Origin: Roseateles toxinivorans
GTDB taxonomy: Bacteria > Pseudomonadota > Gammaproteobacteria > Burkholderiales > Burkholderiaceae_C
NCBI RefSeq assembly: GCF_004362525.1
Contig: NZ_SNXS01000004.1
Span: forward strand, 186,001-250,000
Length of the DNA stretch: 64,000 nucleotides
Direction: 5' to 3'
Shown: in pieces, positions 8,536 through 17,692 of the stretch
Numbering within the stretch: position 1 is the stretch's first letter
How the letters are laid out: each line of letters starts with the position of its first letter
Made by a program: the position numbers and the translations under genes
The notes under the pieces: generated by a model
The model's input: the letters and a program-made list of their open reading frames with translations, nothing else
The model's database searches: none
Told to the model about the DNA's origin: nothing

Positions 8536-9741
8536 ATGACAGCCGTTTCGTCCCCGCCCGTCCGATTGCTGCAACTTGATGCGCTGCGCGGCTTCGCCTT
8601 GCTGGGTATTCTGCTGGTCAATATCGGTGCCTTTGCGTCGGCCTACTTCGGTCTGGGTGTCGGCGATCCGCAGTTCGCCGGACCGCTGGACCGGGCGGTG
8701 CGCTGGGTGGTGGCTCTGCTGTTCGAGACCAAGTTCTACCTGCTGTTCTCGTTTTTGTTCGGCTATAGCTTCACTCTGCAGATGGACTCGGCCGAGCGCG
8801 CCGGCCAGGCGTTTGTGCCGCGCATGCAGCGCCGCCTGCTGGGCCTGCTGCTGCTGGGCCTGGCCCATGCGGTGCTGCTGTATCTCGGCGACATCCTCAG
8901 CACCTATGCGCTGCTGGGGCTGGTGTTGCTGGCGCTGCGCGGGTGCGCCGATGAGCAGCTGCTGCGCTGGGCGCGGCGGCTGATTGGGCTGACGGCCCTG
9001 GCCTGGGCACTGCTGGGCCTGTTGCTGCTGATGACATCGTCAGGCGGCTTTGCGCCCGAGCTCCAGGCCCAGGCACTGGCGGCGCAGCAAGCCTATGTGA
9101 TGTCGCCGGCCTCGGTGGTGGCCCAGCATCTGCGCGAGCTGCCCAGCACCCTGGGGGTGGTCTGGCTGGTGCAGGCGCCCTGTGCGCTGGCCATGTTCCT
9201 GCTGGGCCGGCTGGCCGGTGGACGTCGCTGGTTCGAGGGCGAGGGCTGGCGCGAGGGCCTGCGGCAGTGGGCGCCCCGGGGTCGCCCCGCGCTGGGCCTG
9301 GCGCTGGGGCTTTTGGGTTCGGTGTGCTATGCCAGCGTGGCCGCCATGGCCCTCGGCGATGGCTGGACCCTGCTGGCCCTGGCTCTCGATCTGCTGACGG
9401 CGCCGTTCCTGACGCTGAGCTATGTGATGGGCCTGATGGCGCTGTTCCAGCGGCCGGCCGGCGTCCGCTGGCTGGCCTGGCTGGCCCCGGCGGGACGCAT
9501 GGCCCTGTCAAACTATCTGCTGCAATCGCTGGTCTGCGCGCTGATCTTCACCGCCTATGGTCTGGGATTGATGGGGCAGGTGGCGCCGCTCGGCGGCGTG
9601 CTGATCGCACTGGTGCTGTTTGCCGCCCAGCTCTGGCTGAGCCGCCGGTGGCTTGAGCGCTTTGCCTACGGCCCGGTGGAGTGGTTGCTGCGGGCACTGA
9701 CCCTGGCCTCATGGCCGCGCATGCGCAAGCAAGCAGGTTGA
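8536..9741 (+). CDS. DUF418 integral membrane protein
   Basis: The 401-residue hydrophobic protein opens with RLLQLDALRGFALLGILLVNI, the signature of the DUF418 family (YeiB-like), which is related to acyltransferase-3 membrane proteins. About ten membrane segments can be read. The C-terminal DUF418 block contains WLAPAGRMALSNYLLQSLV. The function is unknown; transport or acyl transfer has been suggested for relatives. The ATG at 8536 is chosen because the family's usual N-terminus starts there; an in-frame ATG lies 11 codons upstream. Confidence 0.8.
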   Translation: MTAVSSPPVRLLQLDALRGFALLGILLVNIGAFASAYFGLGVGDPQFAGPLDRAVRWVVALLFETKFYLLFSFLFGYSFTLQMDSAERAGQAFVPRMQRRLLGLLLLGLAHAVLLYLGDILSTYALLGLVLLALRGCADEQLLRWARRLIGLTALAWALLGLLLLMTSSGGFAPELQAQALAAQQAYVMSPASVVAQHLRELPSTLGVVWLVQAPCALAMFLLGRLAGGRRWFEGEGWREGLRQWAPRGRPALGLALGLLGSVCYASVAAMALGDGWTLLALALDLLTAPFLTLSYVMGLMALFQRPAGVRWLAWLAPAGRMALSNYLLQSLVCALIFTAYGLGLMGQVAPLGGVLIALVLFAAQLWLSRRWLERFAYGPVEWLLRALTLASWPRMRKQAG

Positions 9742-9748
9742 CGTCGCC

Positions 9749-10615
9749 TCAGGCGGTGGGCGCCGCAAACGCCTCGTGCAGCGTGTCCATCCAGTCGGTC
9801 ACCTCCATCTCGGTGACGCCCAAAAAGTCCATGCAGGCCGGACCATGGGCCAGCCAGTCGGCCTCGGATTCGAGCGTGTCGTAGCGGTGCACCATATGGT
9901 CGGCCACCAGATTGGCCGCCACCAGGCTGCGCACCTCCAGCGGCAGCTGCTCGTCGCCGAAGATGTTGAAGTCGTGGTGCAGGCGCACCGCCAACTGGAT
10001 GGTCGGCGCCAGCCGCCAGGTGCGTGCCACAAGGGCGCCGACCACGGCATGGTCGGTGCGGTGGGCGGCGTTCTCGGTGGCGATGAAGGAGCGGTCGATG
10101 CGCGCCTGCGCCTCCACCAGGGTGCTGCTGTAGCCACGCAGGCCCTGCAGCATTACCGGTATGCCGACATGGCTGAACAGTCCCATCGTGTGGGCCAGAT
10201 CGGGTTCGAGGTTGTAGAGCTGGCGGGCGATATGGCCCAGGGCCAGGGCGCGCCGGCCCGAACGTTCCCAGAACTGACCCAGCAGCGGTGAGTTGACCGG
10301 CAGGCTGGAGCGCACCAGAAAGCCGGTCAGCATCGCAGCGGTCTGGCGCAGTCCCAGCGTGGCCATGGCCTGTTCGACGGTCTGAACCGGCCGGCTGCGG
10401 GCATAGAGCGGGCTGTTGACCAGCTTCAGCAGGGCCGCTGACATGGCCACATCGCTGCCGGCAATGCGGGCCACGGCGTTCAGGTCCGGGTCCTCGGCTT
10501 CCATCACGCGCTGCAACTGGCTCAGCAATTCGGGGCAGGGCGGTATCACCAGGGTCTTGGTGGGGCCGCTGTCGCGCGCGCGTTCGAGTTCTTGCTGGAT
10601 GTCTTGGGGCTGCAT
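9749..10615 (-). CDS. HDOD domain protein
   Basis: The 288-residue protein contains the HDOD domain, a degenerate HD phosphohydrolase fold used in signalling. Typical segments are LLSQLQRVMEAEDPDLNAVARI, ALLKLVNSPLYA and VEQAMATLGLRQTAAMLTGF (about residues 30-100). The lipobox-free N-terminus suggests a cytoplasmic protein. The start is set at MQPQDIQQ rather than ten codons upstream. It is divergent from lapG-lapD, so a regulatory link to c-di-GMP or adhesion is possible, but this rests on position only. Confidence 0.8.
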   Translation of the reverse strand: MQPQDIQQELERARDSGPTKTLVIPPCPELLSQLQRVMEAEDPDLNAVARIAGSDVAMSAALLKLVNSPLYARSRPVQTVEQAMATLGLRQTAAMLTGFLVRSSLPVNSPLLGQFWERSGRRALALGHIARQLYNLEPDLAHTMGLFSHVGIPVMLQGLRGYSSTLVEAQARIDRSFIATENAAHRTDHAVVGALVARTWRLAPTIQLAVRLHHDFNIFGDEQLPLEVRSLVAANLVADHMVHRYDTLESEADWLAHGPACMDFLGVTEMEVTDWMDTLHEAFAAPTA

Positions 10616-10809
10616 GGTGACGGCGGATGGGCAGGATTTCAGCAAACTACGGCACGGAGTTCGGCATTCGCTGTGGCCGGGGCCGGCAGCGGGGCCACAA
10701 ATTTGATCGGGCGGCGGTCAGCCGTGGTAGAAACATTTGTGAACAGACGCGTCGCTTCGGGATGCTCGCGTTCGGGATGAATCTTAAAGCGCCTCCTACC
10801 GATTGATCT

Positions 10810-11544
10810 GTGCCAGCCCCCACTACCTATCTGAGTCCATGCCAAAGGCACGATTCTGGCCTGTTTCAGGGCCGGCTGGGCGCCTTCCATGGCGGCCCGA
10901 TTCGCTGGCTGCTGCGCGTGCTGGCGGCGACGATGCTGGGCCTGGGCCTGAGCGGGGCGGCCAGCTGGGAGCAGGACCGCATGCTGGACGCCGCTGCGGC
11001 CTTGGGCCCGCGCGCCACCGTGGCGGCGCGGTTGCTGCAGCAGGTGATCGAGCGTGCCGCGCCGCTGGACGAGGCTGCCAAGCTGGCGGTGGTGAACAAC
11101 TTCTTCAACCAGCGCGTGCAGTTCCGCAGCGATGTCGAGGTCTGGGGCCAGGAGGACTACTGGGCCAGCCCGCTGGAGTTCCTGGACAAGGGCTCGGGCG
11201 ATTGCGAAGACTATGCGATCGGCAAGTACGCGAGCCTGGTGGCGGCCGGCGTGCCGGTGCCGCGGCTGCGCCTGGTCTATGTGCGCGCCCAGCTGGCCGG
11301 CAGCTCGCAGGCGCATATGGTGCTGGCCTACTATGCAAGCCCCGATGCCGAGCCGCTGATCCTGGACAATCTGGTGCCCGAGCTGAGGGCGGCCTCCAGG
11401 CGCCCCGATCTGATGCCGGTCTTCAGCTTCAACAGCGAAGGCCTGTGGCAAGGTGTGGGGGCGCAGACCGCCGGCAATCCGCTGGTGCGGCTGTCGCGCT
11501 GGCGCGAGGTGCTGGCCAAGGTGCGGGCGGAGGGATTCTTATGA
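10810..11544 (+). CDS. lapG: periplasmic transglutaminase-like cysteine protease LapG
   Basis: The 244-residue protein belongs to the bacterial transglutaminase-like cysteine proteinases (DUF920). The triad is visible as Cys132 in GDCEDYAIGKY, His169 in AHMVLAYY and Asp186 in LDNL. A membrane-like segment at about 33-50 probably exports it. In Pseudomonas, LapG cleaves the N-terminus of the adhesin LapA and is held inactive by LapD. The start is a GTG; other starts inside the first 40 codons are possible. lapD follows after 52 bases, a normal lapGD operon, but no LapA-like adhesin or its exporter is in this window. Confidence 0.85.
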   Translation: MPAPTTYLSPCQRHDSGLFQGRLGAFHGGPIRWLLRVLAATMLGLGLSGAASWEQDRMLDAAAALGPRATVAARLLQQVIERAAPLDEAAKLAVVNNFFNQRVQFRSDVEVWGQEDYWASPLEFLDKGSGDCEDYAIGKYASLVAAGVPVPRLRLVYVRAQLAGSSQAHMVLAYYASPDAEPLILDNLVPELRAASRRPDLMPVFSFNSEGLWQGVGAQTAGNPLVRLSRWREVLAKVRAEGFL

Positions 11545-11596
11545 TGGAGCACAAGGTGGAGCACTCAAGCGTGCCAACTGCTGTGGGGGACAGGTC

Positions 11597-13537
11597 ATGT
11601 CATTGATACGCCAGATCTGGCTGCTGTTGCTGGGCGTGGTGCTGCTGTCGCTGGTGGGCAGCGCGGCGGTGTCGGCGGGCTCGATACGCTATGTGCTGCA
11701 GACCCAGTTGCAGCTGAAGAACAGCGACAACGCGCTGTCCCTGGCCCTGGCCATGTCGCAGCAGCGCGGCGACGAGCAGCTGATGGAGTTGCTGATCGCG
11801 GCCCAGTTCGACAGCGGCTACTACGAGAGCCTGCAGTGGCGCAAGGCCGACGGCAAGGTCGGCTTCGAGCGCCATGCCGCGCCGACGCCCAGCATCGCTC
11901 CGCGCTGGTTCGTGGCGCTGACCCCAATCACCGTGCAGCCCGGCGTGGCCCAGGTGTCCAACGGCTGGAAGGCGGTCGGCGCGATCGAGGTATCCAGCCA
12001 GTCGGCCTATGTGCATGACGAGTTGTGGCGCAGCACCATGCGCACCGCCGGTCTGCTGGCCGTCGTCGGCCTGGTTGCCGGAGTGCTGGCCCTTCTGGTG
12101 ATGCGGCGCATCCGCAAGCCGCTGGACAACGCCGTGGAGCAGGCCAAGTCGCTGGTCGAGGGCAGCTTCATGATGATCGAAGAGTCCCATGTGCCTGAGC
12201 TGCAGCGGCTGACGCGGGCGATGAACACCATGGTCGCGCGGATGAAGGGCATGTTCGAGGCCCAGGCCGCGCAGCTGGAGGCGCTGCGCGTGCAGGCGCA
12301 TTGCGACCCGCTGACCGGCTTGAGCCATCGCAAGCATTTCCTGGCCCAGTTCGAGTCGGCGCTGGAGCGCGAGGATGGGCCCGCCGAGGCCGGTCTGGTG
12401 CTGCTGCGCCTGCGCGATCTGCAGGGCCTGAACCTGCGCCTGGGCCGGCCCACCGCCGACCGCACCCTGATGGCCGTGGCCAATGCGGTGAAGGCCTATC
12501 CCGAGCGGGTGCAGGGCTGTGTGGCCGGCCGGCTCAATGGTGCCGACTTCGCGCTGTGGCTGCCGGCGCCCGAGGTGGCGATCGAGACGGCCCGCTCGCT
12601 GGCCGAGGCGCTTCGCGTCAGCCTGCCGGCCTTCGGGCCGCACATCCATGTGTCCTTCGGCGCGGTCGAGATGTCCCGCAGCCGGCCCTCGGGCGCCTGG
12701 TTCGGCGAGGCCGATGCGGCGCTGGCCCGGGCCGAGGCGCTAGGTCCGTTTGCGGTCGAGATGGCCCCGCCGGCCACCCCCGATGTGCCGCTGCAGGGCG
12801 AGCGCGTCTGGCGCCAGCAGATCACCGATGCGATCAAGGAGCGGCGCACCCGCCTGGTCCAGTACCCGGTGATAGACCGTGGCAACCATGTGCAGCATCT
12901 GGAATGCCCGCTGCAGATGCAGCTCGACTCGCATGGCGATTTCGAGCCGGCGATGCGCTGGCTGCCGCTGGCCGTGCGCAGCCGCCTCACCGCCGACGTG
13001 GACACCCACGCGGTGGCGCTGGCCCTGGAGGCGATCAGCCGCGACGGTCAGCAGCGCTGCGTCAATATCTCGCCGATGTCCTTGCTCGACACCGGCTTCA
13101 CCGCCCGTCTGCGCGATCTGGTGTTCCAGTCACCGCAGGCCGCCCGCAAGCTGGGCATGGAGGTGGCCGAGATTGCCGCCATCAACAGCTTTGACCTGCT
13201 GTATGAGATGGGCCGCCAGCTGCGGCCGCTGGGCGTGCTGATCGGCATCGAGCATGCCGGCGCGGGCCTGTCCCAGGTCGAGCGCCTGTACCAGGCCGGG
13301 CTGGACTATGTGAAGCTTGACGCTTCGGTGGTGCAGGGCGTGGCCGGCGACGCAGCGCGTGCCGCATTTGTGCGCGGCATGGTCATCATGCTGCGCAGCC
13401 TGGCGCTGAAGGTCTATGCCGAGGGCGTGACCGACCCCATGGATGTGCAGGCGCTGTGGGACTGCGAGGTCGATGGCGTGACCGGGCCCTGGGCGAGCGC
13501 GCAGATTGGCAGCGCCTCGGGCAAGACGGCCCGCTAG
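11597..13537 (+). CDS. lapD: c-di-GMP receptor LapD with degenerate GGDEF-EAL
   Basis: The 646-residue protein has a membrane segment at 7-29, a periplasmic LapD/MoxY N-domain at about 30-145 (with SNGWKAVGAIEVSSQSAYVHDELW), a second membrane segment at 150-170, a HAMP domain to about 225, then GGDEF and EAL domains. The GGDEF site is replaced by NGADF (314-318) and the EAL motif by ECPLQM, as expected of a receptor that binds c-di-GMP without making or degrading it. It should sequester LapG in the periplasm when c-di-GMP is high. Its stop codon overlaps the convergent Nudix gene's stop within a CTAG. Confidence 0.9.
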   Translation: MSLIRQIWLLLLGVVLLSLVGSAAVSAGSIRYVLQTQLQLKNSDNALSLALAMSQQRGDEQLMELLIAAQFDSGYYESLQWRKADGKVGFERHAAPTPSIAPRWFVALTPITVQPGVAQVSNGWKAVGAIEVSSQSAYVHDELWRSTMRTAGLLAVVGLVAGVLALLVMRRIRKPLDNAVEQAKSLVEGSFMMIEESHVPELQRLTRAMNTMVARMKGMFEAQAAQLEALRVQAHCDPLTGLSHRKHFLAQFESALEREDGPAEAGLVLLRLRDLQGLNLRLGRPTADRTLMAVANAVKAYPERVQGCVAGRLNGADFALWLPAPEVAIETARSLAEALRVSLPAFGPHIHVSFGAVEMSRSRPSGAWFGEADAALARAEALGPFAVEMAPPATPDVPLQGERVWRQQITDAIKERRTRLVQYPVIDRGNHVQHLECPLQMQLDSHGDFEPAMRWLPLAVRSRLTADVDTHAVALALEAISRDGQQRCVNISPMSLLDTGFTARLRDLVFQSPQAARKLGMEVAEIAAINSFDLLYEMGRQLRPLGVLIGIEHAGAGLSQVERLYQAGLDYVKLDASVVQGVAGDAARAAFVRGMVIMLRSLALKVYAEGVTDPMDVQALWDCEVDGVTGPWASAQIGSASGKTAR

Positions 13538-14091
13538 GCGATATCTCCGCAATAGACTTCGAACCGACCCTCGCGCCTATCCGCAAAATACCGCTGCAAG
13601 GTCTCCCGCACGGTACGGAACGCCAGTTCGTCCCAAGGCACCTCATGCTCGTGGAACAGCCGCGCCTCTATCGTCTCGGGGCCTGGATTGAACTCGGTGC
13701 CCAGCAGCCGTGCGCGGTAGAAGAAATGCACCTGTCCGACGCGCACCACGTTCAGCACCGTGTACAGGCCCTGCAGCTCGATCTGCGCACCGGCCTCTTC
13801 ATCGGTTTCCCGCAGCGCGCCCTCGGCGGTTGACTCGCCCAGCTCCAGAAAGCCTGCGGGCAGGGTCCACATGCCGTAGCGGGGTTCGATATTGCGTTTG
13901 CACAGCAGCACCTGGCCCTCCGGGCCTTCGCCCCAGACGGGCAGGGTGCCCACCACATTGATCGGGTTCTGGTAGTGGATGGTGTGGCAGACGGTGCAGG
14001 TGGCGCGCTCGCGATTGTCGTCAGCCGGGATGCTGTACTCAACCGCGCCGCCGCAGGCCGGGCAATGGTGGAAGCGCTTGAAAAACTGCAT
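13534..14091 (-). CDS. NUDIX hydrolase with N-terminal zinc ribbon
   Basis: The 185-residue protein has an N-terminal zinc ribbon (CPACGG near 10-15 and CTVCH near 32-36) and a complete Nudix box GX5EX7REUXEEXGU at about 81-103 (beginning GFLELGE and ending REtdEEAGA). This layout is the NudC-like/YfcD-type group commonly annotated as an ADP-ribose or NADH pyrophosphatase relative. It is cytoplasmic. It converges on lapD with a four-base overlap and is divergent from maiA. Confidence 0.85.
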   Translation of the reverse strand: MQFFKRFHHCPACGGAVEYSIPADDNRERATCTVCHTIHYQNPINVVGTLPVWGEGPEGQVLLCKRNIEPRYGMWTLPAGFLELGESTAEGALRETDEEAGAQIELQGLYTVLNVVRVGQVHFFYRARLLGTEFNPGPETIEARLFHEHEVPWDELAFRTVRETLQRYFADRREGRFEVYCGDIA

Positions 14092-14155
14092 ATGGGCCAG
14101 TGTATCGTGCGTGGCATGATGGCCGCGGCCATGCTTTCATTCAGGATTCCCGCCC

Positions 14156-14794
14156 ATGGAACTGTTCAACTACTTTCGCTCCTCTGCCTCATATCGCGTG
14201 CGCATCGCGCTGGCCCTGAAGGGGCTGGACTATGACTACCGCGCCATCCATCTGCTCAAGCAGGAGCAGCACAGCGAGGCCTACGCCGACCTGTCGGCCG
14301 CGCGTCTGGTGCCGCTGCTGCGCGACGGCGATGCGGTGCTGAGCCAGTCGCTGGCCATCATGGAGTACCTGGAAGAGACCCATCCCGAGCCGCCGCTGCT
14401 GCCCGCCGATGCGCTGGGCCGGGCCCGGGTGCGCTCGCTGGCGCTAGACATTGCCTGCGAGATCCACCCGCTGAACAACCCGCGCGTGCTGCGCTATCTG
14501 GTGCGCGAGCTGGGCGTCAGTGACGACAACAAGGACCGCTGGTACCGCCACTGGGTCGAGACTGGCCTGGAGGTGGTGGAGCGCCGCCTGGTGAACGAGG
14601 CCGGCACCGGCAGCTTCTGCCATGGCGAGCAGGCCACGCTGGCCGATTGCACCCTGGTGCCGCAAATATTCAATGCCCGTCGCTTCGACTGCAAGCTCGA
14701 CCATGTGCCCACGGTGATGCGCATCTTCGAGCACTGCATGGCGCAGCCGGCTTTCGCCAACACCCAGCCAGCGGCCTGCCCGGATGCCGAGTGA
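14156..14794 (+). CDS. maiA: maleylacetoacetate isomerase (zeta-class glutathione S-transferase)
   Basis: The 212-residue protein starts with the zeta-class GST signature SSASYRVRIALALKGL (residues 9-24), where the usual cysteine of SSC is alanine; the active-site serines are kept. SQSLAIMEYLEE (about 64-75) is the glutathione gamma-glutamyl site. The enzyme isomerises maleylacetoacetate to fumarylacetoacetate in tyrosine or homogentisate breakdown. No fumarylacetoacetase is next to it, so its pathway partners lie elsewhere. Its end overlaps the longer start choice of pgeF by 11 bases. Confidence 0.82.
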   Translation: MELFNYFRSSASYRVRIALALKGLDYDYRAIHLLKQEQHSEAYADLSAARLVPLLRDGDAVLSQSLAIMEYLEETHPEPPLLPADALGRARVRSLALDIACEIHPLNNPRVLRYLVRELGVSDDNKDRWYRHWVETGLEVVERRLVNEAGTGSFCHGEQATLADCTLVPQIFNARRFDCKLDHVPTVMRIFEHCMAQPAFANTQPAACPDAE

Positions 14795-15566
14795 GATGCA
14801 ACGTCCTCATCCGGATTGGCTGCAGCCCGACTGGGATCTGCCCCACGTCAACGCCTTCATGACCACCCGGGCCGGTGGCGTCAGTCAGGCGCCCCATGCC
14901 AGCATGAATGTCGGCGCCTCGGTGCAGGATGCGCCCGAGCATGTGGCTACCAACCGTGCGCTTGTCAGCGGCGCGTTGCAGGCCCGGGCGGTCTTCATCC
15001 ACCAGGTTCACGGCGCCGATGTGCTCCATCTGCAGCCCCATCATGCCGAGCCGGCTTGGCTGCCTTCCAGGCATGACGCCAGCATCAGCACCACGCCGGG
15101 CTTGGGCGTGGCGATACAGGCGGCCGACTGCCTGCCGGTGCTGTTCGCCGCGCCGGCTGGCGTGGGTGGCGCCCATGCCGGCTGGCGCGGCCTGGCCGCC
15201 GGCGTGCTGGAGAACACGGTCTCGGCGCTGAGTGCCGCTGCGGCTTGCGCGCCCGGCGAGATCCAGGCCTGGATGGGCGCCTGCATTGGCCCCGAGGCCT
15301 TCGAGGTCGGCGCCGATGTGTTGCAGGCCTTTGGCGCCGATCCGGCAAGACCCGACCCGCGCTTTTTCGTCTACCGGCCCAATGCCGCTGGCGAGCCGCG
15401 CTGGCGCGCCAATCTGGTGGCCCTGGCCCGACTGCGCCTGCAGGCCGCCGGCCTGACCCGTATCAGCGGCGGCGAGTGGTGCACCTACAGCCAGGACTCA
15501 CGGTTCTTTTCCTACCGGCGCGTGCCCCTGGGTGGCCGCATGGTTGCCGCCATCAGCCTGCGCTGA
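14784..15566 (+). CDS. pgeF: peptidoglycan editing factor PgeF (YfiH/DUF152)
   Basis: The 260-residue protein is a member of the YfiH/DUF152 family. Family segments are FMTTRAGGVSQAPHASMNVG near 30-50, VHQVHGADV-like FIHQVHGADVLHL, ADCLPVLFA, GGAHAGWRGLAAGVLENTV, and CTYSQDSRFFSYRR near the end. The conserved Cys/His residues form the metal site. PgeF removes wrongly inserted L-Ser (instead of L-Ala) from peptidoglycan precursors, and relatives act as purine nucleosidases. The ATG at 14784 overlaps maiA; Met5 at 14796 avoids most of that overlap and is an equal choice. Confidence 0.9.
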   Translation: MPSEMQRPHPDWLQPDWDLPHVNAFMTTRAGGVSQAPHASMNVGASVQDAPEHVATNRALVSGALQARAVFIHQVHGADVLHLQPHHAEPAWLPSRHDASISTTPGLGVAIQAADCLPVLFAAPAGVGGAHAGWRGLAAGVLENTVSALSAAAACAPGEIQAWMGACIGPEAFEVGADVLQAFGADPARPDPRFFVYRPNAAGEPRWRANLVALARLRLQAAGLTRISGGEWCTYSQDSRFFSYRRVPLGGRMVAAISLR

Positions 15567-15758
15567 AGCCGCTTCAGCGCGCCGCCGCGCCTGGCGGCGC
15601 CGGCCGCTGCCCATGATGTAGACCAGGATGCTCACAGGCAGCACGCCGTAGAGCACGAAGGTGACGATGGCGCCCAGCACCGTGCCCTGGCTGCTGGTGG
15701 CTTCGGCGGCGGCCATCATCACGGCCACATAAATCCAGGCGATCGCTACCAGGTACAT
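15498..15758 (-). CDS. small two-helix membrane protein
   Basis: The 86-residue frame starts MYLVAIAWIYVAVMMAAAEA and has two hydrophobic helices (about 2-20 and 27-50) followed by an arginine-rich stretch (GRRRQARRRAE) and a soluble tail. It resembles a conserved uncharacterised small membrane protein of Burkholderiales. Its 3' end overlaps the end of pgeF on the opposite strand by 69 bases. The start was chosen where the helix begins; the frame remains open far upstream, but that part is only the antisense of phaC. No function can be given. Confidence 0.65.
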   Translation of the reverse strand: MYLVAIAWIYVAVMMAAAEATSSQGTVLGAIVTFVLYGVLPVSILVYIMGSGRRRQARRRAEAASAQADGGNHAATQGHAPVGKEP

Positions 15759-15920
15759 GTCTCGGACTCGATATTGGGTCTGCGATGGTATGTCATCGTC
15801 ACGAAAGTTTTTTGGCGTACAAACACGGCAAAGCGCAAAGCGCTTGTAGCATGCACTCAAGGGCTCGAACACGTCACACAGACGTGCCGAATCGAGTACC
15901 GACAGAGTGTGAGGAGACAT

Positions 15921-17639
15921 ATGAAGCGCAAGTCTGCCCCGTCCGCCCCGGAGACGGCAAACCCGGCGGCGAATCCCGCCCTGGACGCTCTGCCCGGCAT
16001 GGGCGAGATGTTGAAGTCGCTGAGCAGTCTGCAGCTGCCCATGGACGCCCTGGCCCAGCTGCAGAGCGACTATCTGAAGCAGGCCACCGAGCTGTGGAAC
16101 GGTTCGGTGCAGCGCCTCTCGGGTGAGGGTAAGGAGGCCAAGCCGGCCCCGGCCCTGCCCGACCGGCGCTTTGCCAACCAGGCCTGGGCCGAGAACCCGG
16201 CCACCGCCTATATGGCCCAGATGTACCTCCTGAATGCCCGCACCCTGATGGAGATGGCGGACAGGATGGAGGGCGACGAAAAGACCCGGGCGCGGGTGAG
16301 ATTTGCCGTGCAGCAATGGGTCGATGCCGCTTCGCCGAGCAACTACCTGGCCTTCAACCCCGAGGCCCTGGCCAAGGCGCTGGAGACCAAGGGCGAGAGC
16401 ATTGCCAAGGGCGCCAAGCAGCTGTGGGAAGACGTGCGCAAGGGCCATGTGTCGCAGACCGACGAGTCGGCCTTCGAGGTGGGCCGCAATGTGGCCACCA
16501 CCGAGGGCGATGTGGTGTTCGAGAACGGACTGTTCCAGTTGCTCGAATACAAGCCGCTGACGGCCCAGGTCTTCGAGCGGCCGCTGCTGATGGTGCCGCC
16601 CTGCATCAACAAGTACTACATCCTCGACCTGCAGCCCGAGAACTCGCTGATTCGCTATGCGGTGTCGCAGGGGCATCGCGTGTTCGTCGTCAGCTGGCGC
16701 AACCCCGACACCTCTTGCGTGCAGCTGACCTGGGACGACTACATCGAAGACGCCGCGATCAAGGCGATCGAGGTGGTGCAGGAGATCAGCGGCGCCAAGA
16801 CCATCGACACCCTGGGCTTCTGCGTCGGCGGCACGATCTTGAGCACCGCCCTGGCCGTGCTGGCCGCCCGCGGCGAGCAGCCGGCCGCCAGCGTGACCCT
16901 GCTGACCACGCTGATCGACTTCAGCAGCAATGGCGTGCTCGACATCTTCGTCGACGAGGCCTCTGTGAAGCTGCGCGACATGACCATAGGCCCCGACGCG
17001 CCGACCGGCCCGGGCCTGTTGATGGGCAAGGACCTGGCCGCCACCTTCAGCTTTCTGCGCCCCAATGACCTGGTCTGGAACTATGTCGTCGGCAACTATC
17101 TGAAGGGCGAGGCGCCGCCACCGTTCGACCTGCTGTACTGGAATGGCGACAGCACCAATCTGCCCGGGCCTATGTACTGCTGGTACCTGCGCCACACCTA
17201 TCTGCAGAACGAGCTGATCGAGCCAGGCAAGCTGACCGTCTGCGGCGAGCCGGTGGACCTCACCCGCATCGAGGCCCCGGTCTATATCTACGGCTCCCGC
17301 GAAGACCATATCGTCCCCTGGGACAGCGCCTACCGCAGCACCCAGGTGTTCAGTGGCAAGAAGCGTTTCGTGCTCGGTGCCTCGGGCCATATCGCCGGCG
17401 TCATCAACCCGCCGGCCAAGGGGAAGCGCAGCCACTGGATAGGCAAATCGACCTTCCCCGAGAACGCCCAGGACTGGTTCAAGGGCGCGACCGAGTACCC
17501 CGGCAGCTGGTGGACCGACTGGGCCGAGTGGCTGGGCGAGCATGCGGGCAAGAAAATTGCTGCACCGAAGACGCCGGGTGGCCGCAAGTACAAGGCCATC
17601 GAGCCGGCACCTGGGCGCTATGTGAAGGAAAAGGCCTGA
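15921..17639 (+). CDS. phaC: class I poly(3-hydroxyalkanoate) synthase
   Basis: The 572-residue protein is a class I PHA synthase, which polymerises (R)-3-hydroxybutyryl-CoA on the granule surface. The lipase-like box GFCVGG holds the catalytic Cys301; Asp462 (SREDHIVPW) and His490 (GASGHIAGVINPP) complete the triad. The long N-terminal PhaC domain precedes it. A GAGGAG Shine-Dalgarno precedes the ATG. It leads the cluster phaC-phaA-phaB, the same order as in Cupriavidus necator. The 162-bp upstream gap holds no gene and should contain the promoter. Confidence 0.95.
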   Translation: MKRKSAPSAPETANPAANPALDALPGMGEMLKSLSSLQLPMDALAQLQSDYLKQATELWNGSVQRLSGEGKEAKPAPALPDRRFANQAWAENPATAYMAQMYLLNARTLMEMADRMEGDEKTRARVRFAVQQWVDAASPSNYLAFNPEALAKALETKGESIAKGAKQLWEDVRKGHVSQTDESAFEVGRNVATTEGDVVFENGLFQLLEYKPLTAQVFERPLLMVPPCINKYYILDLQPENSLIRYAVSQGHRVFVVSWRNPDTSCVQLTWDDYIEDAAIKAIEVVQEISGAKTIDTLGFCVGGTILSTALAVLAARGEQPAASVTLLTTLIDFSSNGVLDIFVDEASVKLRDMTIGPDAPTGPGLLMGKDLAATFSFLRPNDLVWNYVVGNYLKGEAPPPFDLLYWNGDSTNLPGPMYCWYLRHTYLQNELIEPGKLTVCGEPVDLTRIEAPVYIYGSREDHIVPWDSAYRSTQVFSGKKRFVLGASGHIAGVINPPAKGKRSHWIGKSTFPENAQDWFKGATEYPGSWWTDWAEWLGEHAGKKIAAPKTPGGRKYKAIEPAPGRYVKEKA

Positions 17640-17692
17640 GGCCTTGCCGTGTCCCTACAAACTGAGCCCAACAAACTGAGCAGGAGAACCTC

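Noticed and set aside
14165-14200. Loss of the cysteine in the MaiA SSC motif as a sign of inactivity
   Set aside because: Bacterial maleylacetoacetate isomerases vary at this position and the active-site serines are kept.
15759-17543. Upstream extension of the small membrane protein frame, antisense to phaC
   Set aside because: Only the last 86 codons have hydrophobic helices and family resemblance; the rest mirrors phaC.
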